Part shown: piece by piece, positions 7,783 through 16,939 of the stretch
Layout: each line of letters starts with the position of its first letter
Numbering within the stretch: the first letter of the stretch is position 1
NCBI GenBank assembly: GCA_937920555.1
Contig: CAKZTM010000006.1
Span: 23,095-87,094, forward strand
Direction of reading: 5' to 3'
DNA from: an uncultured Paracoccaceae bacterium
Lineage (GTDB): Bacteria; Pseudomonadota; Alphaproteobacteria; Rhodobacterales; Rhodobacteraceae
Length of the DNA stretch: 64,000 bases
The notes under the pieces: generated by a model
Databases searched by the model: none
The model's input: only the letters and a program-made list of their open reading frames with translations
What the model was told of the DNA's origin: nothing
Program-made: the position numbers and the translations under genes

Positions 7783-8126
7783 TGGTCGTTCTCCTAAATA
7801 CTTGCGGCAATCCTCCAGGGGTGTAAGTGCCGCGTGAAGCGAGGCTTCTAGGCGATTCATCTGGCAAATGGAAGTGGTTTGTTGGCACCAGCATGTGCAC
7901 GCGGCGATCGGGCCATATGCACGCGGGTCGAACCATGTGAAGCCCTTGTGTTGTGCCCCTCAAAATACGCCCCGAAAAGGACCGCAATCAAGCGCGTCCC
8001 GACCCGGTCTTCCGGTTATCCTCCACAGGCTCTTAGCGGGCATAAACGTCGCACCAAAGCGCCGTTGTGAAGCCCGAAATTTGTGATTAGGTTGGCGCCA
8101 CATCGCCAAGATCGAGGAGAAACACC
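7783..8126. other. Intergenic region between divergent rplY and lactate dehydrogenase gene
   Basis: 344 bp containing the ribosome-binding sites of both flanking genes (AGGAG for rplY, GAGGAGAAA for the dehydrogenase). Both promoters must lie here since the genes diverge. I could not identify a convincing operator, RNA gene or conserved ORF. The short track ORFs have no supporting features. Confidence 0.4.
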
Positions 8127-9299
8127 ATGCCAGACATTACCAATATCGAAGACCTCCGGGTTCTGGCAGAGCGCCGCGTGCCGCGCATGTTTTACGATTA
8201 TTGCGATAGCGGCTCATGGACAGAGCAGACCTACCGCGCCAACACCGACCATTTTTCCAAGATCGGCATCCGCCAGCGGGTTGCCCGCAACATGGAGGGC
8301 CGCTCCACCGAAATTAAGATGATCGGCGAGACCCTCAAAATGCCGGTTGTTCTGGCCCCTGTCGGCTCCACCGGTATGCAACATGCGGACGGGGAAATCC
8401 TGGCCTGCCGCGCGGCCCATAAATTCGGCGTGCAGTTCACCCTCTCGACCATGTCCGTGTGCTCGCTCGAAGATGTGGCGGACAATGTGGATAATCCGTT
8501 TTGGTTCCAGCTTTATGTGATGCGCGACCGGGAATTTACCGGCAAGTTGATCGACCGCGCCAAGGCCGTGGGGTGCACCGCACTGGTTCTCACCCTTGAT
8601 CTGCAAATTCTGGGCCAACGACACAAGGACATCAAAAACGGCCTCTCGGTGCCGCCCAAGCCGACCCTGCCGGTGATCCTTGATCTGGCCACCAAATGGC
8701 GCTGGGGATTGGCGATGCTGAAAACCCAAAGACGCACGTTCCGCAATATTGTGGGCCATGTAGATGGCGTCTCCAACACCGCCGATCTTGCCATGTGGGC
8801 CTCGGAAATGTTCGATCCCAAGCTCAATTGGGACGATATTGCGTGGATCAAGGAACGCTGGGGCGGGCCGGTCATTCTCAAAGGTATTCTTGATCCTGAC
8901 GACGCTGAGACGGCTGTAAAATACGGCTGCGAGGCCCTTATCGTGTCCAATCACGGGGGGCGGCAACTTGACGGCGCCCTGTCTACCATTGAGGCGCTTC
9001 CGGGCATCGTGGAGGCGGTTGGCGACAAAATCGAAATCCATATCGACAGCGGCATACGGTCGGGCCAAGACGTGCTCAAATGCATGGCGCTCGGGGCGCA
9101 GGGCACCTATATCGGCCGCGCTTTCAACTACGGCCTTGGCGCTATGGGCGAAGAAGGCGTGACCAAAGCGCTGGAGATCATCCACAAAGAGCTGGACCTC
9201 TCAATGGCCTTTTCCGGTGAAACTCAGCTCAGCGAGGTGGGGGCCCATACGGTCATTTTGCCGCGCGAGCGTGCCGCCATGGCTTTGGGCGAAGGGTAA
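8127..9299 (+). CDS. lldD: FMN-dependent L-lactate dehydrogenase (alpha-hydroxy acid oxidase family)
   Basis: 390 residues of the FMN-dependent alpha-hydroxy acid dehydrogenase TIM-barrel family. Landmarks are 'RVPRMFYDYCDSGSWTEQT' near the N-terminus, 'PVVLAPVGSTGMQHADGE', 'FTLSTMSVCSLEDVA', 'FQLYVMRDRE', the catalytic 'SNHGGRQLDGA' with active histidine and substrate arginine, and the FMN-phosphate site 'DSGIRSGQDVLKCMALGAQGTYIGRAF'. It would oxidise L-lactate (or a similar 2-hydroxy acid) to the 2-oxo acid, passing electrons to the respiratory chain. GAGGAGAAACACC precedes the ATG. The exact substrate is not fixed by sequence, but the length and motifs fit LldD best. Confidence 0.88.
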   Translation: MPDITNIEDLRVLAERRVPRMFYDYCDSGSWTEQTYRANTDHFSKIGIRQRVARNMEGRSTEIKMIGETLKMPVVLAPVGSTGMQHADGEILACRAAHKFGVQFTLSTMSVCSLEDVADNVDNPFWFQLYVMRDREFTGKLIDRAKAVGCTALVLTLDLQILGQRHKDIKNGLSVPPKPTLPVILDLATKWRWGLAMLKTQRRTFRNIVGHVDGVSNTADLAMWASEMFDPKLNWDDIAWIKERWGGPVILKGILDPDDAETAVKYGCEALIVSNHGGRQLDGALSTIEALPGIVEAVGDKIEIHIDSGIRSGQDVLKCMALGAQGTYIGRAFNYGLGAMGEEGVTKALEIIHKELDLSMAFSGETQLSEVGAHTVILPRERAAMALGEG

Positions 9300-9320
9300 T
9301 CCCCGCCCGGCCTGACAGGA

Positions 9321-10259
9321 TCACAACCTGCGCAAAGAAACCTGTTCGACCAGATGATCTTTGCCTTTGCGCAAAATCAGATTGGCCCGAGACCGCGTGG
9401 GCAGGATGTTCTTTTGCAAATTGACCAGATTGATGGTCCCCCACAAATCATTGGCGGTGCGTGCCGCCGCCTCGTCGGTCAACTCCGCGTATTTATGGAA
9501 AAATGAGGACGGATCGGCAAAGGCGGTTTGGCGCAAACCCATGAACCGCGATATATACCAGTCGTGGATCAGGGGTGTTGGCGCATCCACATAGATCGAG
9601 AAATCAAAATAGTCAGACGCCACCGGTGTGGGGCCCAACCGTTTGCCCAATTGCGGGGTTTGCAACACGTTCAACCCCTCAAAGATCAAGATATCAGGCC
9701 GGTCTATGGTGATATTTTCCCCCGCCACCACATCATAGACCAAATGCGAATAGACAGGTGCTTTGACCTGCCCCTGCCCGGCCTTGATGTCGGATAAAAA
9801 CCGGATCATGGCCTTGCGGTCATAGCTTTCGGGAAAGCCCTTGCGGCGCATCAACCCGCGGTCCTCCAGCACCGCATTGGGATGCAAAAAACCGTCCGTG
9901 GTGATCAGATCCACCGACGGGCTGGAAGGCCAGCGGCGCATAAGTTCCTGCAACACCCGCGCAGTCGTGGATTTGCCCACCGCCACCGATCCCGCAATGC
10001 CAATGACAAACGGCGTCTTTTCACCCGTGAAGGACAGAAAATCCCGGCGTTCCTCGAACAGGCCCCGCATGGCCTCCACATGGCGCGACAACAAGCGCGA
10101 CAAGGGCAGGTAAATCCGCTCCGCTTCTGCCAAATCAAGATGATCGCCCAGAGAGCGCAGCCGCTTGACCTCATCTGCGGTCAGGGACATGGGCGTGCTG
10201 GCCCGCAATTGCGCCCAATCGTCAGCCCCAAACTCTACATATCGGGAAGGCGCAGCCAT
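9321..10259 (-). CDS. coaA: Type I pantothenate kinase
   Basis: 312 residues, the normal size for bacterial CoaA. It phosphorylates pantothenate, the first and controlling step of coenzyme A synthesis. The Walker A '[18 protein letters not shown]' lies at about residues 88-104. It is followed by '[12 protein letters not shown]', 'GFPESYD', 'SHLVYDVV' and '[16 protein letters not shown]'. The C-terminal half is the usual P-loop kinase fold ('[25 protein letters not shown]'). It lies 3 bp downstream of trpA on the same strand and is probably cotranscribed with it. Confidence 0.96.
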   Translation of the reverse strand: MAAPSRYVEFGADDWAQLRASTPMSLTADEVKRLRSLGDHLDLAEAERIYLPLSRLLSRHVEAMRGLFEERRDFLSFTGEKTPFVIGIAGSVAVGKSTTARVLQELMRRWPSSPSVDLITTDGFLHPNAVLEDRGLMRRKGFPESYDRKAMIRFLSDIKAGQGQVKAPVYSHLVYDVVAGENITIDRPDILIFEGLNVLQTPQLGKRLGPTPVASDYFDFSIYVDAPTPLIHDWYISRFMGLRQTAFADPSSFFHKYAELTDEAAARTANDLWGTINLVNLQKNILPTRSRANLILRKGKDHLVEQVSLRRL

Positions 10260-10262
10260 CGT

Positions 10263-11054
10263 TCAGGCGCTATGCGCCCCGTCGGCCAGCTCTTTGACGA
10301 AAGCCAAAACCTCCGCCGCACTGTCGCCGCGCCCGATCCGGTCGACAATGGCAGAGCCCACAACCGCCCCATCAGCCACACCCGCAATCGACTTGGCATT
10401 ATCCGCCGTCTTGATCCCGAACCCCACACAGACAGGCAAGCCGGAGGCCGCTTGAATGCGCGCCACATCAGGGGCCACGTCATCCGCATTGGCCGAAGCC
10501 GCCCCGGTAATCCCGGTAATGGCCACATAATACACAAAACCCGATGTGTTCTCCAAAACCTTGGGCAGACGCTTGGCATCGGTCGTTGGCGTGGCCAGCC
10601 GGATGAAATTCAGCCCCGCCCCATTGGCAGGCACGCACAGCTCGTCGTCTTCCTCGGGGGGCAGATCAACCACAATCAAACCGTCGACCCCCGCCTCGAC
10701 CGCAGCGGTCAAAAACGCCTCGACCCCCATGTGATAGATCGGATTGTAATAGCCCATGAACACAATCGGCGTCGCGGTGTCGTCTTTGCGAAATTCCCGA
10801 ACCATCTCAAGGGTCTTGTCCAAGGTCATGCCGCCATCCAGCGCCCGTTGCCCGGCCAGCTGAATGGTTGGCCCGTCCGCCATAGGGTCCGTGAAGGGGA
10901 TGCCCAACTCGATAATATCAGCCCCCGCAGCCGGCAGGCCCTTCATAACCTCAAGAGAGGTCTCATAGGTGGGATCACCGGCCATGGTAAAGGTCACAAA
11001 AGCCTTGCGGCCCTCCGCCTTTAACTGCGCAAACCTGTCATCAATCCGGGTCAT
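10263..11054 (-). CDS. trpA: Tryptophan synthase alpha chain
   Basis: About 263 residues. It cleaves indole-3-glycerol phosphate to indole and glyceraldehyde 3-phosphate and channels indole to TrpB. The catalytic Glu and Asp sit in '[19 protein letters not shown]'. Other landmarks are '[17 protein letters not shown]', '[11 protein letters not shown]' and the phosphate-binding 'VGFGIKT' and '[10 protein letters not shown]'. I chose the ATG at 11054 (MTRIDDRF) with GAGGTG upstream. The track extends to an in-frame GTG at 11060. No trpB is adjacent, and coaA follows immediately. Confidence 0.96.
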   Translation of the reverse strand: MTRIDDRFAQLKAEGRKAFVTFTMAGDPTYETSLEVMKGLPAAGADIIELGIPFTDPMADGPTIQLAGQRALDGGMTLDKTLEMVREFRKDDTATPIVFMGYYNPIYHMGVEAFLTAAVEAGVDGLIVVDLPPEEDDELCVPANGAGLNFIRLATPTTDAKRLPKVLENTSGFVYYVAITGITGAASANADDVAPDVARIQAASGLPVCVGFGIKTADNAKSIAGVADGAVVGSAIVDRIGRGDSAAEVLAFVKELADGAHSA

Positions 11055-11170
11055 CACCACACCTCAATTCTACGATTGCCTCCATTTGCGCGACAGATCA
11101 GGGAAAATCAAGCCTTGACCCTTGCAAGCCTCCGACTTACCGAACCCCAAACCAGCTCAAGGACAAGATC

Positions 11171-12268
11171 ATGGGTTTCAAAACAGGTATCGTGGGCCTT
11201 CCCAATGTGGGCAAATCAACGCTGTTTAATGCGTTGACCAGAACCGCTGCTGCACAAGCGGCGAATTTTCCATTTTGCACCATCGAGCCCAATGTGGGCG
11301 AAGTCTCTGTCCCCGATCCGCGTCTGGACACGCTGGCCAAGATCGCAGGCTCCAAACAGATCATCCCCACGCGCATGACATTTGTTGATATTGCCGGTCT
11401 GGTGAAAGGCGCCTCCAAGGGCGAGGGCTTGGGCAACCAGTTCCTCGCCAATATTCGCGAATGCGACGCCATTGCCCATGTGCTGCGCTGCTTTGAGGAT
11501 GATGACGTGACCCATGTGGATGGCCGCGTTGATCCGATTGCAGATGCCGAAACCATCGAGACTGAGCTGATGCTGGCCGATCTGGAAAGCATCGAGAAGC
11601 GCATGGCCAATTTGGTGCGCAAGCTCAAGGGCGGCGATAAGGAGGCCAAAGAACAGGCCGATTTGCTGGACCGCGCCAAGGCCGCTTTGGAAGAGGGCCA
11701 ACCGGCCCGCACCGTGGAGGTGGCCCCTGAAGAGCAAAAGTCGTGGAAAATGTTGCAGCTTTTGACCTCGAAGCCGATCCTTTACGTGTGCAATGTGGAA
11801 GAGGCGAATGCCGCTTCGGGCAATGCCCACTCCGCGCGGGTGGCTGAGATGGCCGCAAGCCAAGGGGCCGGGTCGGTTGTCATTTCTGCGGCCATTGAGG
11901 AAGAGATCGCACAACTGGACGCAGATGAAGCTGAGATGTTTTTGTCCGAGATGAACCTGGATGAGCCCGGCCTCGACCGGGTGATCAAGGCAGGCTACGC
12001 CCTTTTGGACCTGCAAACTTACTTCACCGTTGGCCCCAAAGAGGCCCGCGCCTGGACCATCGCGCGCGGCACCGCAGCCCCGCAAGCGGCGGGCGTGATC
12101 CACGGTGATTTTGAACGCGGCTTTATTCGCGCCGAAACCATCGCCTATGACGATTTTGTCGCCCATAATGGCGAGCAAGGCTCCAAAGAGGCGGGCAAGA
12201 TGCGCGCCGAAGGCAAGGCTTACGTGGTCAAAGACGGCGACGTGCTGCACTTCTTGTTCAACACCTAA
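11171..12268 (+). CDS. ychF: Redox-regulated ATPase/GTPase YchF (OLA1 family)
   Basis: 365 residues of the Obg-HflX-like YchF/OLA1 family of ribosome-associated P-loop NTPases. G1 is 'GIVGLPNVGKSTLFNALT' at the N-terminus. 'FVDIAGLVKGASKGEGLGNQFLANIRECDAI' is G3 with the following region. A coiled-coil insertion ('IETELMLADLESIEKRMANLVRKLKGGDKEAKEQ') comes next, then the TGS domain 'YFTVGPKEARAWTIARGTAAPQAAGVIHGDFERGFIRAETIAYDDF'. It is divergent from trpA-coaA. The exact 32-bp palindromic repeat follows 44 bp after the stop. Confidence 0.97.
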   Translation: MGFKTGIVGLPNVGKSTLFNALTRTAAAQAANFPFCTIEPNVGEVSVPDPRLDTLAKIAGSKQIIPTRMTFVDIAGLVKGASKGEGLGNQFLANIRECDAIAHVLRCFEDDDVTHVDGRVDPIADAETIETELMLADLESIEKRMANLVRKLKGGDKEAKEQADLLDRAKAALEEGQPARTVEVAPEEQKSWKMLQLLTSKPILYVCNVEEANAASGNAHSARVAEMAASQGAGSVVISAAIEEEIAQLDADEAEMFLSEMNLDEPGLDRVIKAGYALLDLQTYFTVGPKEARAWTIARGTAAPQAAGVIHGDFERGFIRAETIAYDDFVAHNGEQGSKEAGKMRAEGKAYVVKDGDVLHFLFNT

Positions 12269-12311
12269 AGCGACCCCCAAAAACGGGCAGGCTCAAAGCC
12301 GCGGCTAAACC

Positions 12312-12343
12312 TTAACAACTGTGCTACTGCGCTAGCACAGTAG
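12312..12343. repeat. 32-bp palindromic repeat, copy 2
   Basis: Base-for-base identical to 3024-3055 (TTAACAA + CTGTGCTA-N6-TAGCACAG + TAG). It lies between the convergent ychF and PepSY genes, 9 bp from the PepSY stop codon. A promoter role is therefore less likely for this copy. A bidirectional stem-loop, a dispersed repeat or a protein-binding site remain possible. Confidence 0.7.
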
Positions 12344-12352
12344 TGCCGCGCT

Positions 12353-13567
12353 CTAGCCCAACAAAAGCTCTTTCATCATCAACGCAAGTGATGCCGCAAT
12401 CAGCGCCAAAGCGCCCCATTTGCCCAAGCCCATACCGTCCCAATAGACCCGCCACCCGGACAACTCGACCCCCTCCAGCTTGGCCCGCCGAACCCCCATG
12501 CGCTTGGCAAAAATGGCCGCCCCCAAAAGCGGCAAAGCGGTCAGCATCACCCCAAAGACCAGCCACACACCCTTTGACCACATCCCGCCCCAATAGCCCC
12601 AATGGATCGGGTCAACCGCCTCCGAGACACGCTGATGAAGGCTCAAATCTTCGCCCCTGTGGGATGCAATCACCTCAAGCGTTTCGGGATGAAGATAGAC
12701 CATATTGGCCCGCTCCCGCACCAAAACCGCATCCATGTCGCCCTCTATGCGGACCGGCTGCACACGGGTGCGCGGCAACAATAGCGCCTTGATTTTCAGA
12801 TCGGGATAGACACCGTAGGCGATCTCTAACATGGCGGCCACCTTGTCCTCGCTCATGTCAGCGGGCTGGCGTGCCTCGCGCGGCTCGGTATTGACGTTTT
12901 GCGCCAAAGGCGGTGCGTCCAGATTGAGCGTCTCGGCAAAATAATAAAGCGTGGTCAAACTGACCATCAACACAAACGGGATCGACCACGCGCCCAACAA
13001 CCTGTGCAGATCACTGAACATCGCCCGCTTGCTGCCGCCAAAGCGGGGCAAGGTTACAAAACTTTTCCAAAACCGGGGCAACAGGAATATCCCCGCAATC
13101 AAACTGGCGGTCAGCGCCAACGAGAACACGGTGACAATCATGATCCCGGCCTTGGTGGGGATAAACAACCGCGTGTGCAGCTCGCCGATGGTCTCGTGAA
13201 AACTGTGCGAGGACGTATCCCCCAAAGCCACACCCGAATAAGGATCGACCCATAAAAACCGCGTCTTGCCGCCTTTGACCAAATACCCGACCTGATCGGC
13301 CATCCACGGATCGTCACGCCGGTAAATGCGCACAATGGTGTTGTCCGGGCGGGCCTCTTGGGCGGCACCGTAGACCTGCGAAAAGGCGATCTTCTCACGC
13401 CCGTCCGCTGACACACGCATCTCTTTGGTCAACAGCCAGTCAATCTCAGTGGCGAAAATGGCAAGAGTTCCGGTCAGAAAGATGAACGCAAATATAAGCG
13501 AACACCACAGACCCAAAAACGAATGTATCCAATGCCATGACAACAGTTTTGACAATACAGATTTCAT
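12353..13567 (-). CDS. PepSY-associated transmembrane protein
   Basis: 404 residues of the PepSY_TM family, inner-membrane proteins often tied to iron or siderophore uptake as ferric-siderophore reductases. TM1 follows 'LLSWHWIHSFLGLWCSLIFAFIFLTGTLAIF' with the conserved W-H-W-H. Later membrane segments are 'IMIVTVFSLALTASLIAGIFLLP', 'HRLLGAWSIPFVLMVSLTTLYYFAE' and the C-terminal pair around 'GVWLVFGVMLTALPLLGAAIF' and 'LALIAASLALMM'. I took the ATG at 13567, with AAGG five bases away, over the GTG at 13573. No receptor or Fur box is identified nearby, so the iron link is by family only. Confidence 0.85.
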   Translation of the reverse strand: MKSVLSKLLSWHWIHSFLGLWCSLIFAFIFLTGTLAIFATEIDWLLTKEMRVSADGREKIAFSQVYGAAQEARPDNTIVRIYRRDDPWMADQVGYLVKGGKTRFLWVDPYSGVALGDTSSHSFHETIGELHTRLFIPTKAGIMIVTVFSLALTASLIAGIFLLPRFWKSFVTLPRFGGSKRAMFSDLHRLLGAWSIPFVLMVSLTTLYYFAETLNLDAPPLAQNVNTEPREARQPADMSEDKVAAMLEIAYGVYPDLKIKALLLPRTRVQPVRIEGDMDAVLVRERANMVYLHPETLEVIASHRGEDLSLHQRVSEAVDPIHWGYWGGMWSKGVWLVFGVMLTALPLLGAAIFAKRMGVRRAKLEGVELSGWRVYWDGMGLGKWGALALIAASLALMMKELLLG

Positions 13568-13720
13568 GGCCACCTTTTAAGATTCGCAAACACCCCTCCA
13601 TTAATCAAAAAATCCCTGCAAACAAAAGCCGCATGCGACCTGCCGTAACGACCGATTGATCTAGCAAGGCCGGGGTTCTACCTTCGCCCGCAGAATCATC
13701 ATGATGTTCAGGAGACAGAT

Positions 13721-14407
13721 ATGGCGCAGTACGTGATCGACACCCCTGCGGTCGTTGGCATTCCCGTGGCGGGCTCAGATGCCAGCTTTCCCGTGAGGCG
13801 GGTTTATTGCATCGGTCGCAACTATGCCGCACATGCCGTCGAGATGGGTCATGATCCAAATCGTGAGGCGCCGTTTTTCTTCCAAAAGAACCCCAATAAT
13901 TTGGACCCCTCCGGCACCTTCCCATACCCGCCCCACTCCAATGATGTGCACCATGAAATAGAGATGCTGGTGGCACTGAAATCCGGCGGCACCAATATCG
14001 CGCCGGACCGGGCCTTGGACCATGTGTTCGGCTATGGATTGTCCTTGGACATGACCCGCCGTGATCTTCAGGGGGAGCAAAAGAAAATGGGGCGGCCTTG
14101 GGAAATTGGCAAAGCCTTTGAGCGCTCTGCGCCGTGCGGCCCGCTTCACAAAGCATCCGACATTGGCCATTTGGATCAGGGGCGCGTTGAGCTGAAAGTC
14201 AACGGCGCGCTTCGCCAAGAAGGCGATTTGAACCAGATGATCTGGAAAGTCCCTGAGATGATTTCCTATCTGTCGGACTATTTCGAGCTGGCCGCCGGCG
14301 ACGTTATCATGTCGGGCACCCCTGCGGGTGTCGCTGCTGTGCAAAAAGGCGATGTGATGGCCATGCGCATCGAGGGCTTGGGCGAAATGGAGGTCAAAGT
14401 CGTGTGA
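13721..14407 (+). CDS. Fumarylacetoacetate hydrolase family protein (fumarylpyruvate hydrolase-like)
   Basis: 228 residues forming one FAH catalytic domain. 'RVYCIGRNYAAHAVEMG' opens the domain. The metal ligands are in 'HHEIEMLVAL' and 'VFGYGLSLDMTRRDLQ', with 'KAFERSAPCGPL', 'NGALRQEGDLNQMIWKVPEMISYLS' and 'GDVIMSGTPAGVAAVQKGD' closing it. Members hydrolyse C-C bonds of 2,4-diketo acids such as fumarylpyruvate or acylpyruvates. The short length and the 'QKNPNNLDPSG' loop resemble fumarylpyruvate hydrolase of gentisate degradation, but no gentisate genes flank it. AGGAGACAGAT precedes the ATG. Confidence 0.88.
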   Translation: MAQYVIDTPAVVGIPVAGSDASFPVRRVYCIGRNYAAHAVEMGHDPNREAPFFFQKNPNNLDPSGTFPYPPHSNDVHHEIEMLVALKSGGTNIAPDRALDHVFGYGLSLDMTRRDLQGEQKKMGRPWEIGKAFERSAPCGPLHKASDIGHLDQGRVELKVNGALRQEGDLNQMIWKVPEMISYLSDYFELAAGDVIMSGTPAGVAAVQKGDVMAMRIEGLGEMEVKVV

Positions 14408-14594
14408 GCTTTGCAAAAGAACTCCGGGCAAGACCCGCCGCACCGGCGACAGGGCGTTAACACTTTATAAATAATTGCCCCTGAAAACCACGCATATCTT
14501 GGGAAAATGGCTAAAAAACAAAGGCTTAGATATGCGCCAATGACCATCAAAAAAACGGTTGTAAATCAGATGTTTACGGCTTAATTCCGGTGGT

Positions 14595-14686
14595 GGGCAG
14601 GTGGCCGAGTGGCTGAAGGCGCTCCCCTGCTAAGGGAGTAGGCGGGTTGAACCGTCTCGAGGGTTCGAATCCCTTCCTGCCCGCCA
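14595..14686 (+). tRNA. tRNA-Ser (anticodon GCU)
   Basis: A 92-nt class II tRNA. The acceptor GGGCAGG pairs with CCTGCCC, G is the discriminator and CCA is encoded. The D-arm is GCCGAGTGGCTGAAGGC. The anticodon stem CTCCC/GGGAG encloses CTGCTAA, giving GCT (14629-14631). A long variable arm and the T-arm GAGGG-TTCGAAT-CCCTT follow. It reads AGC/AGU codons. No integrase or attachment duplication is seen, although unusual repeats lie immediately downstream. Confidence 0.97.
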
Positions 14687-14687
14687 C

Positions 14688-14734
14688 AAACGCTTTCGAT
14701 AGAACGCGGCGGCAATTCTTCAACGCGCTTAGCG
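14688..14734 (+). repeat. tRNA-trailing imperfect direct repeat, copy A (copy B 14798-14843)
   Basis: AAACGCTTTCG, then AGAA..GCGGCGGCAATTCTTCA and a GCGC-rich end, directly after the tRNA CCA. It recurs about 110 bp further on as AAACGCTTTCGCAGAAAGCGGCGGCAATTCTTCATCGCCC. The stretch between holds a small hairpin (GTCGTTT-GATAA-AAACGAC, 14738-14756). No gene covers 14687-14901. Confidence 0.7.
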
Positions 14735-14901
14735 GCAGTCGTTTGATAAAAACGACGAGAGCTATCGGTTTTAAAGCAAATCCCAATATGCCCAGCGAAA
14801 CGCTTTCGCAGAAAGCGGCGGCAATTCTTCATCGCCCAAAGCGCCCTACGCCCATTCATCGCGCTAACGACTTGATATCGCCCCGAAACCGTGCAGATCA
14901 C

Positions 14902-15858
14902 TCAAACCTTTGAGCGACAGGCATTTCCTGCCCGTCGAAAGTCCGCCGGGGTTTGCCCCGTCTCTTTCTTGAACGCACGGGTAAAGGCAGAATCTGACGC
15001 GTAGCCCGCACTCTCGGCGGCGTCGGTCAGCGATGTGTTGTCCTGTTGCAGGATCCTCTTGGCAATCTCCATCCGCCACGATGTCACATATTCCATCGGG
15101 GACATCAGCATCAGTTTTTGGAATTGCACAGCAAACCCGGTGCGCGACATGCCAGCCGCATTGGCAAGCGCCTCAACGGTCCATTTCGCGGCAGGCGCTT
15201 TGTGAAACGCGTCCAGCGCGCGGGCAAGGTTCTTGTCAGAAAAAGCCCCCAAAGCCCAGTTTTTGGCGTCACCGCTCTCGATGAAACTTCGAATGGCCTG
15301 CGCAAGAATGGCCTCAGACATCTTTAGCGCAATCAGATCGCCCCCCAATTTGCGCCCGCCCGTTTCGCCGCCGATCACCCGCAACGTGGCCTCCATCCAT
15401 CGCCCGGCGTCTTCGCCGTAGTTGGTCAGATGAATGAGGGGGGGCAAACGCTCCATCAGGATGTGCCGGGAGTTTGGCTCAAAGGAGAAATGGCCGCAAA
15501 TCAGCTGGGTTTCGCTTTGCGGCTCTTCACCGCCATAAACAAGAACCCCCGACCCGTCAAAACCGGACTTCTCCAACACCACATCCAAAGGCAAGACCGT
15601 CCGCTCGGGGGTTTGACCACTGTAAAGATCGTGAGAGGCCCCATGCGGAATGATGACAAGATCCCCTTGGGCCAGCGAAAGCGGCTCCTCCACCCCGTCT
15701 ACTTTCACAAGGCAACTGCCCCGGTGGACAAAATGAAATCTGGCCACATTCTCATAGCTGGGGACGGCAACGCCCCATGGTTTCGTGAATGACGTCCGAA
15801 AGTACAACGTTCCACGCATCGACAGGTTGGTGAGAATATCACTGAGAAGATCAAGCAT
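14902..15858 (-). CDS. AraC-family transcriptional regulator with cupin sensor domain
   Basis: 318 residues. The N-terminal about 190 form a cupin-type AraC-binding domain ('FHFVHRGSCLVKVDGVEEPLSLAQGDLVIIPHGASHDLY', then 'LICGHFSFEPNSRHILMERLPPLIHL'). The C-terminal about 100 carry two HTH motifs: 'WTVEALANAAGMSRTGFAVQFQKLMLMSPMEYVTSWRMEIAKRIL' and 'TSLTDAAESAGYASDSAFTRAFKKETGQTPADFRRA'. AGGAGG lies eleven bases before the ATG at 15858. It is divergent from the DUF4142-cupredoxin pair with about 135 bp between the starts, so control of that pair is possible. The ligand is unknown. Confidence 0.9.
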   Translation of the reverse strand: MLDLLSDILTNLSMRGTLYFRTSFTKPWGVAVPSYENVARFHFVHRGSCLVKVDGVEEPLSLAQGDLVIIPHGASHDLYSGQTPERTVLPLDVVLEKSGFDGSGVLVYGGEEPQSETQLICGHFSFEPNSRHILMERLPPLIHLTNYGEDAGRWMEATLRVIGGETGGRKLGGDLIALKMSEAILAQAIRSFIESGDAKNWALGAFSDKNLARALDAFHKAPAAKWTVEALANAAGMSRTGFAVQFQKLMLMSPMEYVTSWRMEIAKRILQQDNTSLTDAAESAGYASDSAFTRAFKKETGQTPADFRRAGNACRSKV

Positions 15859-15994
15859 GACATATCATACCTCCTTGACCGAACCTGTACAGAGTTCTGA
15901 ACAATCTGCACAAAACTTGGAACGATCGAGCATGTCTCAATCTTAACCATTGGGCATACTCTTTCGTGTCGAAACAGCCAATGGAGCACCCAAA

Positions 15995-16519
15995 ATGAAG
16001 AAATTGATTTCCGCACTTGCTGTGGTCTTTGCCATGACCGGCATTCAGACGAACGCTCAGGAAGTCGCCGATATGAGCGACCTCGAATTTGCGCATATCG
16101 CATACACAGCCGACAATATCGACATCCGCTATGCGCATCTGGCACTGGCCCTGTCCACCAATCCCGACATCCATGAATTTGCCAACACGATGATCCGCGA
16201 TCATAACGCCGTGAACGAGGCGGCTCTGGGCTTGCTGGACAAACTTGGCGCGTCAGCCCAGGACAATGCGGTCAGTCAGTCGTTAAACGCAAATGCAGAA
16301 GAGATCATCGATGGTTTCGTCAAACTGCGCGGTGCAGAGTTTGATGCAGCCTATGCCGCCAATGAACTGGCCTATCATCAAGCGGTCAATGACCTCGTTG
16401 AAAACACGATGATCCCAAACATTGACAATGCCGAAGTGAAGGCGCTCTTCGTGCAGGGGCTTGAGATTTTCAAAGCCCATGAGACGCATGCCGAAAAGAT
16501 GGTCAAGGCGCTCCAGTAA
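15995..16519 (+). CDS. DUF4142 ferritin-like periplasmic protein
   Basis: 174 residues from the ATG at 15995, which has GGAG upstream and begins a signal peptide 'MKKLISALAVVFAMTGIQTNAQ'. The earlier start in the track has no signal. The mature part is a helical DUF4142 bundle: 'LEFAHIAYTADNIDIRYAHLALALSTNPDIHEFANTMIRDHNAVNEAALGLLDKLG...', ending 'FKAHETHAEKMVKALQ'. DUF4142 proteins are ferritin-like in fold and periplasmic, and their function is unproven. The stop overlaps the ATG of the cupredoxin gene (TAATG), so the two are translationally coupled. Confidence 0.88.
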   Translation: MKKLISALAVVFAMTGIQTNAQEVADMSDLEFAHIAYTADNIDIRYAHLALALSTNPDIHEFANTMIRDHNAVNEAALGLLDKLGASAQDNAVSQSLNANAEEIIDGFVKLRGAEFDAAYAANELAYHQAVNDLVENTMIPNIDNAEVKALFVQGLEIFKAHETHAEKMVKALQ

Positions 16520-16860
16520 TGCACAAAACCCATACACGTCGCAGCGTGATGGCAGGGGCGGCCGCATCAGCGGTCGTCCTGTCCGCCACACGAGTTGGTG
16601 CAGCAGAACCAACCGTTCATGAGGTCGCCATAAAAGCCTTCGAATTCGATCCCCCGCAGGTGCAGGCCCGTATCGGCGATAAGATACGCTGGACCAACCA
16701 TGACCTCGCCCCGCATACGGCAACCGCCGATGAGTTCGGGTGGGACACCGAAGAAATAACGAAAGGCGAGTCCGGCGAGATCATCGTCACAGAAGGCATG
16801 GAAACGTCATATTTTTGCGTATTCCACCAGCATATGAAGGGAACAATCGAAATCGTGTGA
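16519..16860 (+). CDS. Cupredoxin-domain (plastocyanin-like) exported copper protein
   Basis: 113 residues. A Tat-like leader 'MHKTHTRRSVMAGAAASAVVLSATRVGAAE' is followed by a small cupredoxin domain starting 'VAIKAFEFDPPQVQARIGDKIRWTNHD'. Type 1 copper ligands are visible: the histidine in 'LAPHTATAD' and the Cys-His-Met set in 'SYFCVFHQHMKGTI'. It is probably a periplasmic electron carrier or copper-binding protein. It overlaps the DUF4142 stop by one base and is convergent with a CueR-like MerR gene, which supports a copper theme. Its electron partner may be the nearby di-haem protein, by inference. Confidence 0.9.
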   Translation: MHKTHTRRSVMAGAAASAVVLSATRVGAAEPTVHEVAIKAFEFDPPQVQARIGDKIRWTNHDLAPHTATADEFGWDTEEITKGESGEIIVTEGMETSYFCVFHQHMKGTIEIV

Positions 16861-16939
16861 GCTTTCTAAAGGTGGTGCCCAGTCCCACCCCATGAGGGCC
16901 GACGAAACCGCGGTCGCAACGGCCCAACGCCTGTCCAGC

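Noticed and set aside
8214-9185. 323-residue minus-strand ORF
   Set aside because: Lies wholly within the lactate dehydrogenase gene on the opposite strand.
9882-11024. 380-residue plus-strand ORF
   Set aside because: It is antisense to coaA and trpA, both fully supported by motifs. Its Arg/Pro/His-rich composition is typical of a GC-bias shadow frame.
11216-12280. 354-residue minus-strand ORF
   Set aside because: Antisense to ychF, with no domain signature. It is a shadow of a high-GC gene.
14595-14901. Integrated genetic element at tRNA-Ser
   Set aside because: No integrase, no duplicated tRNA 3' end and no foreign-looking genes follow. Only short repeats are present.
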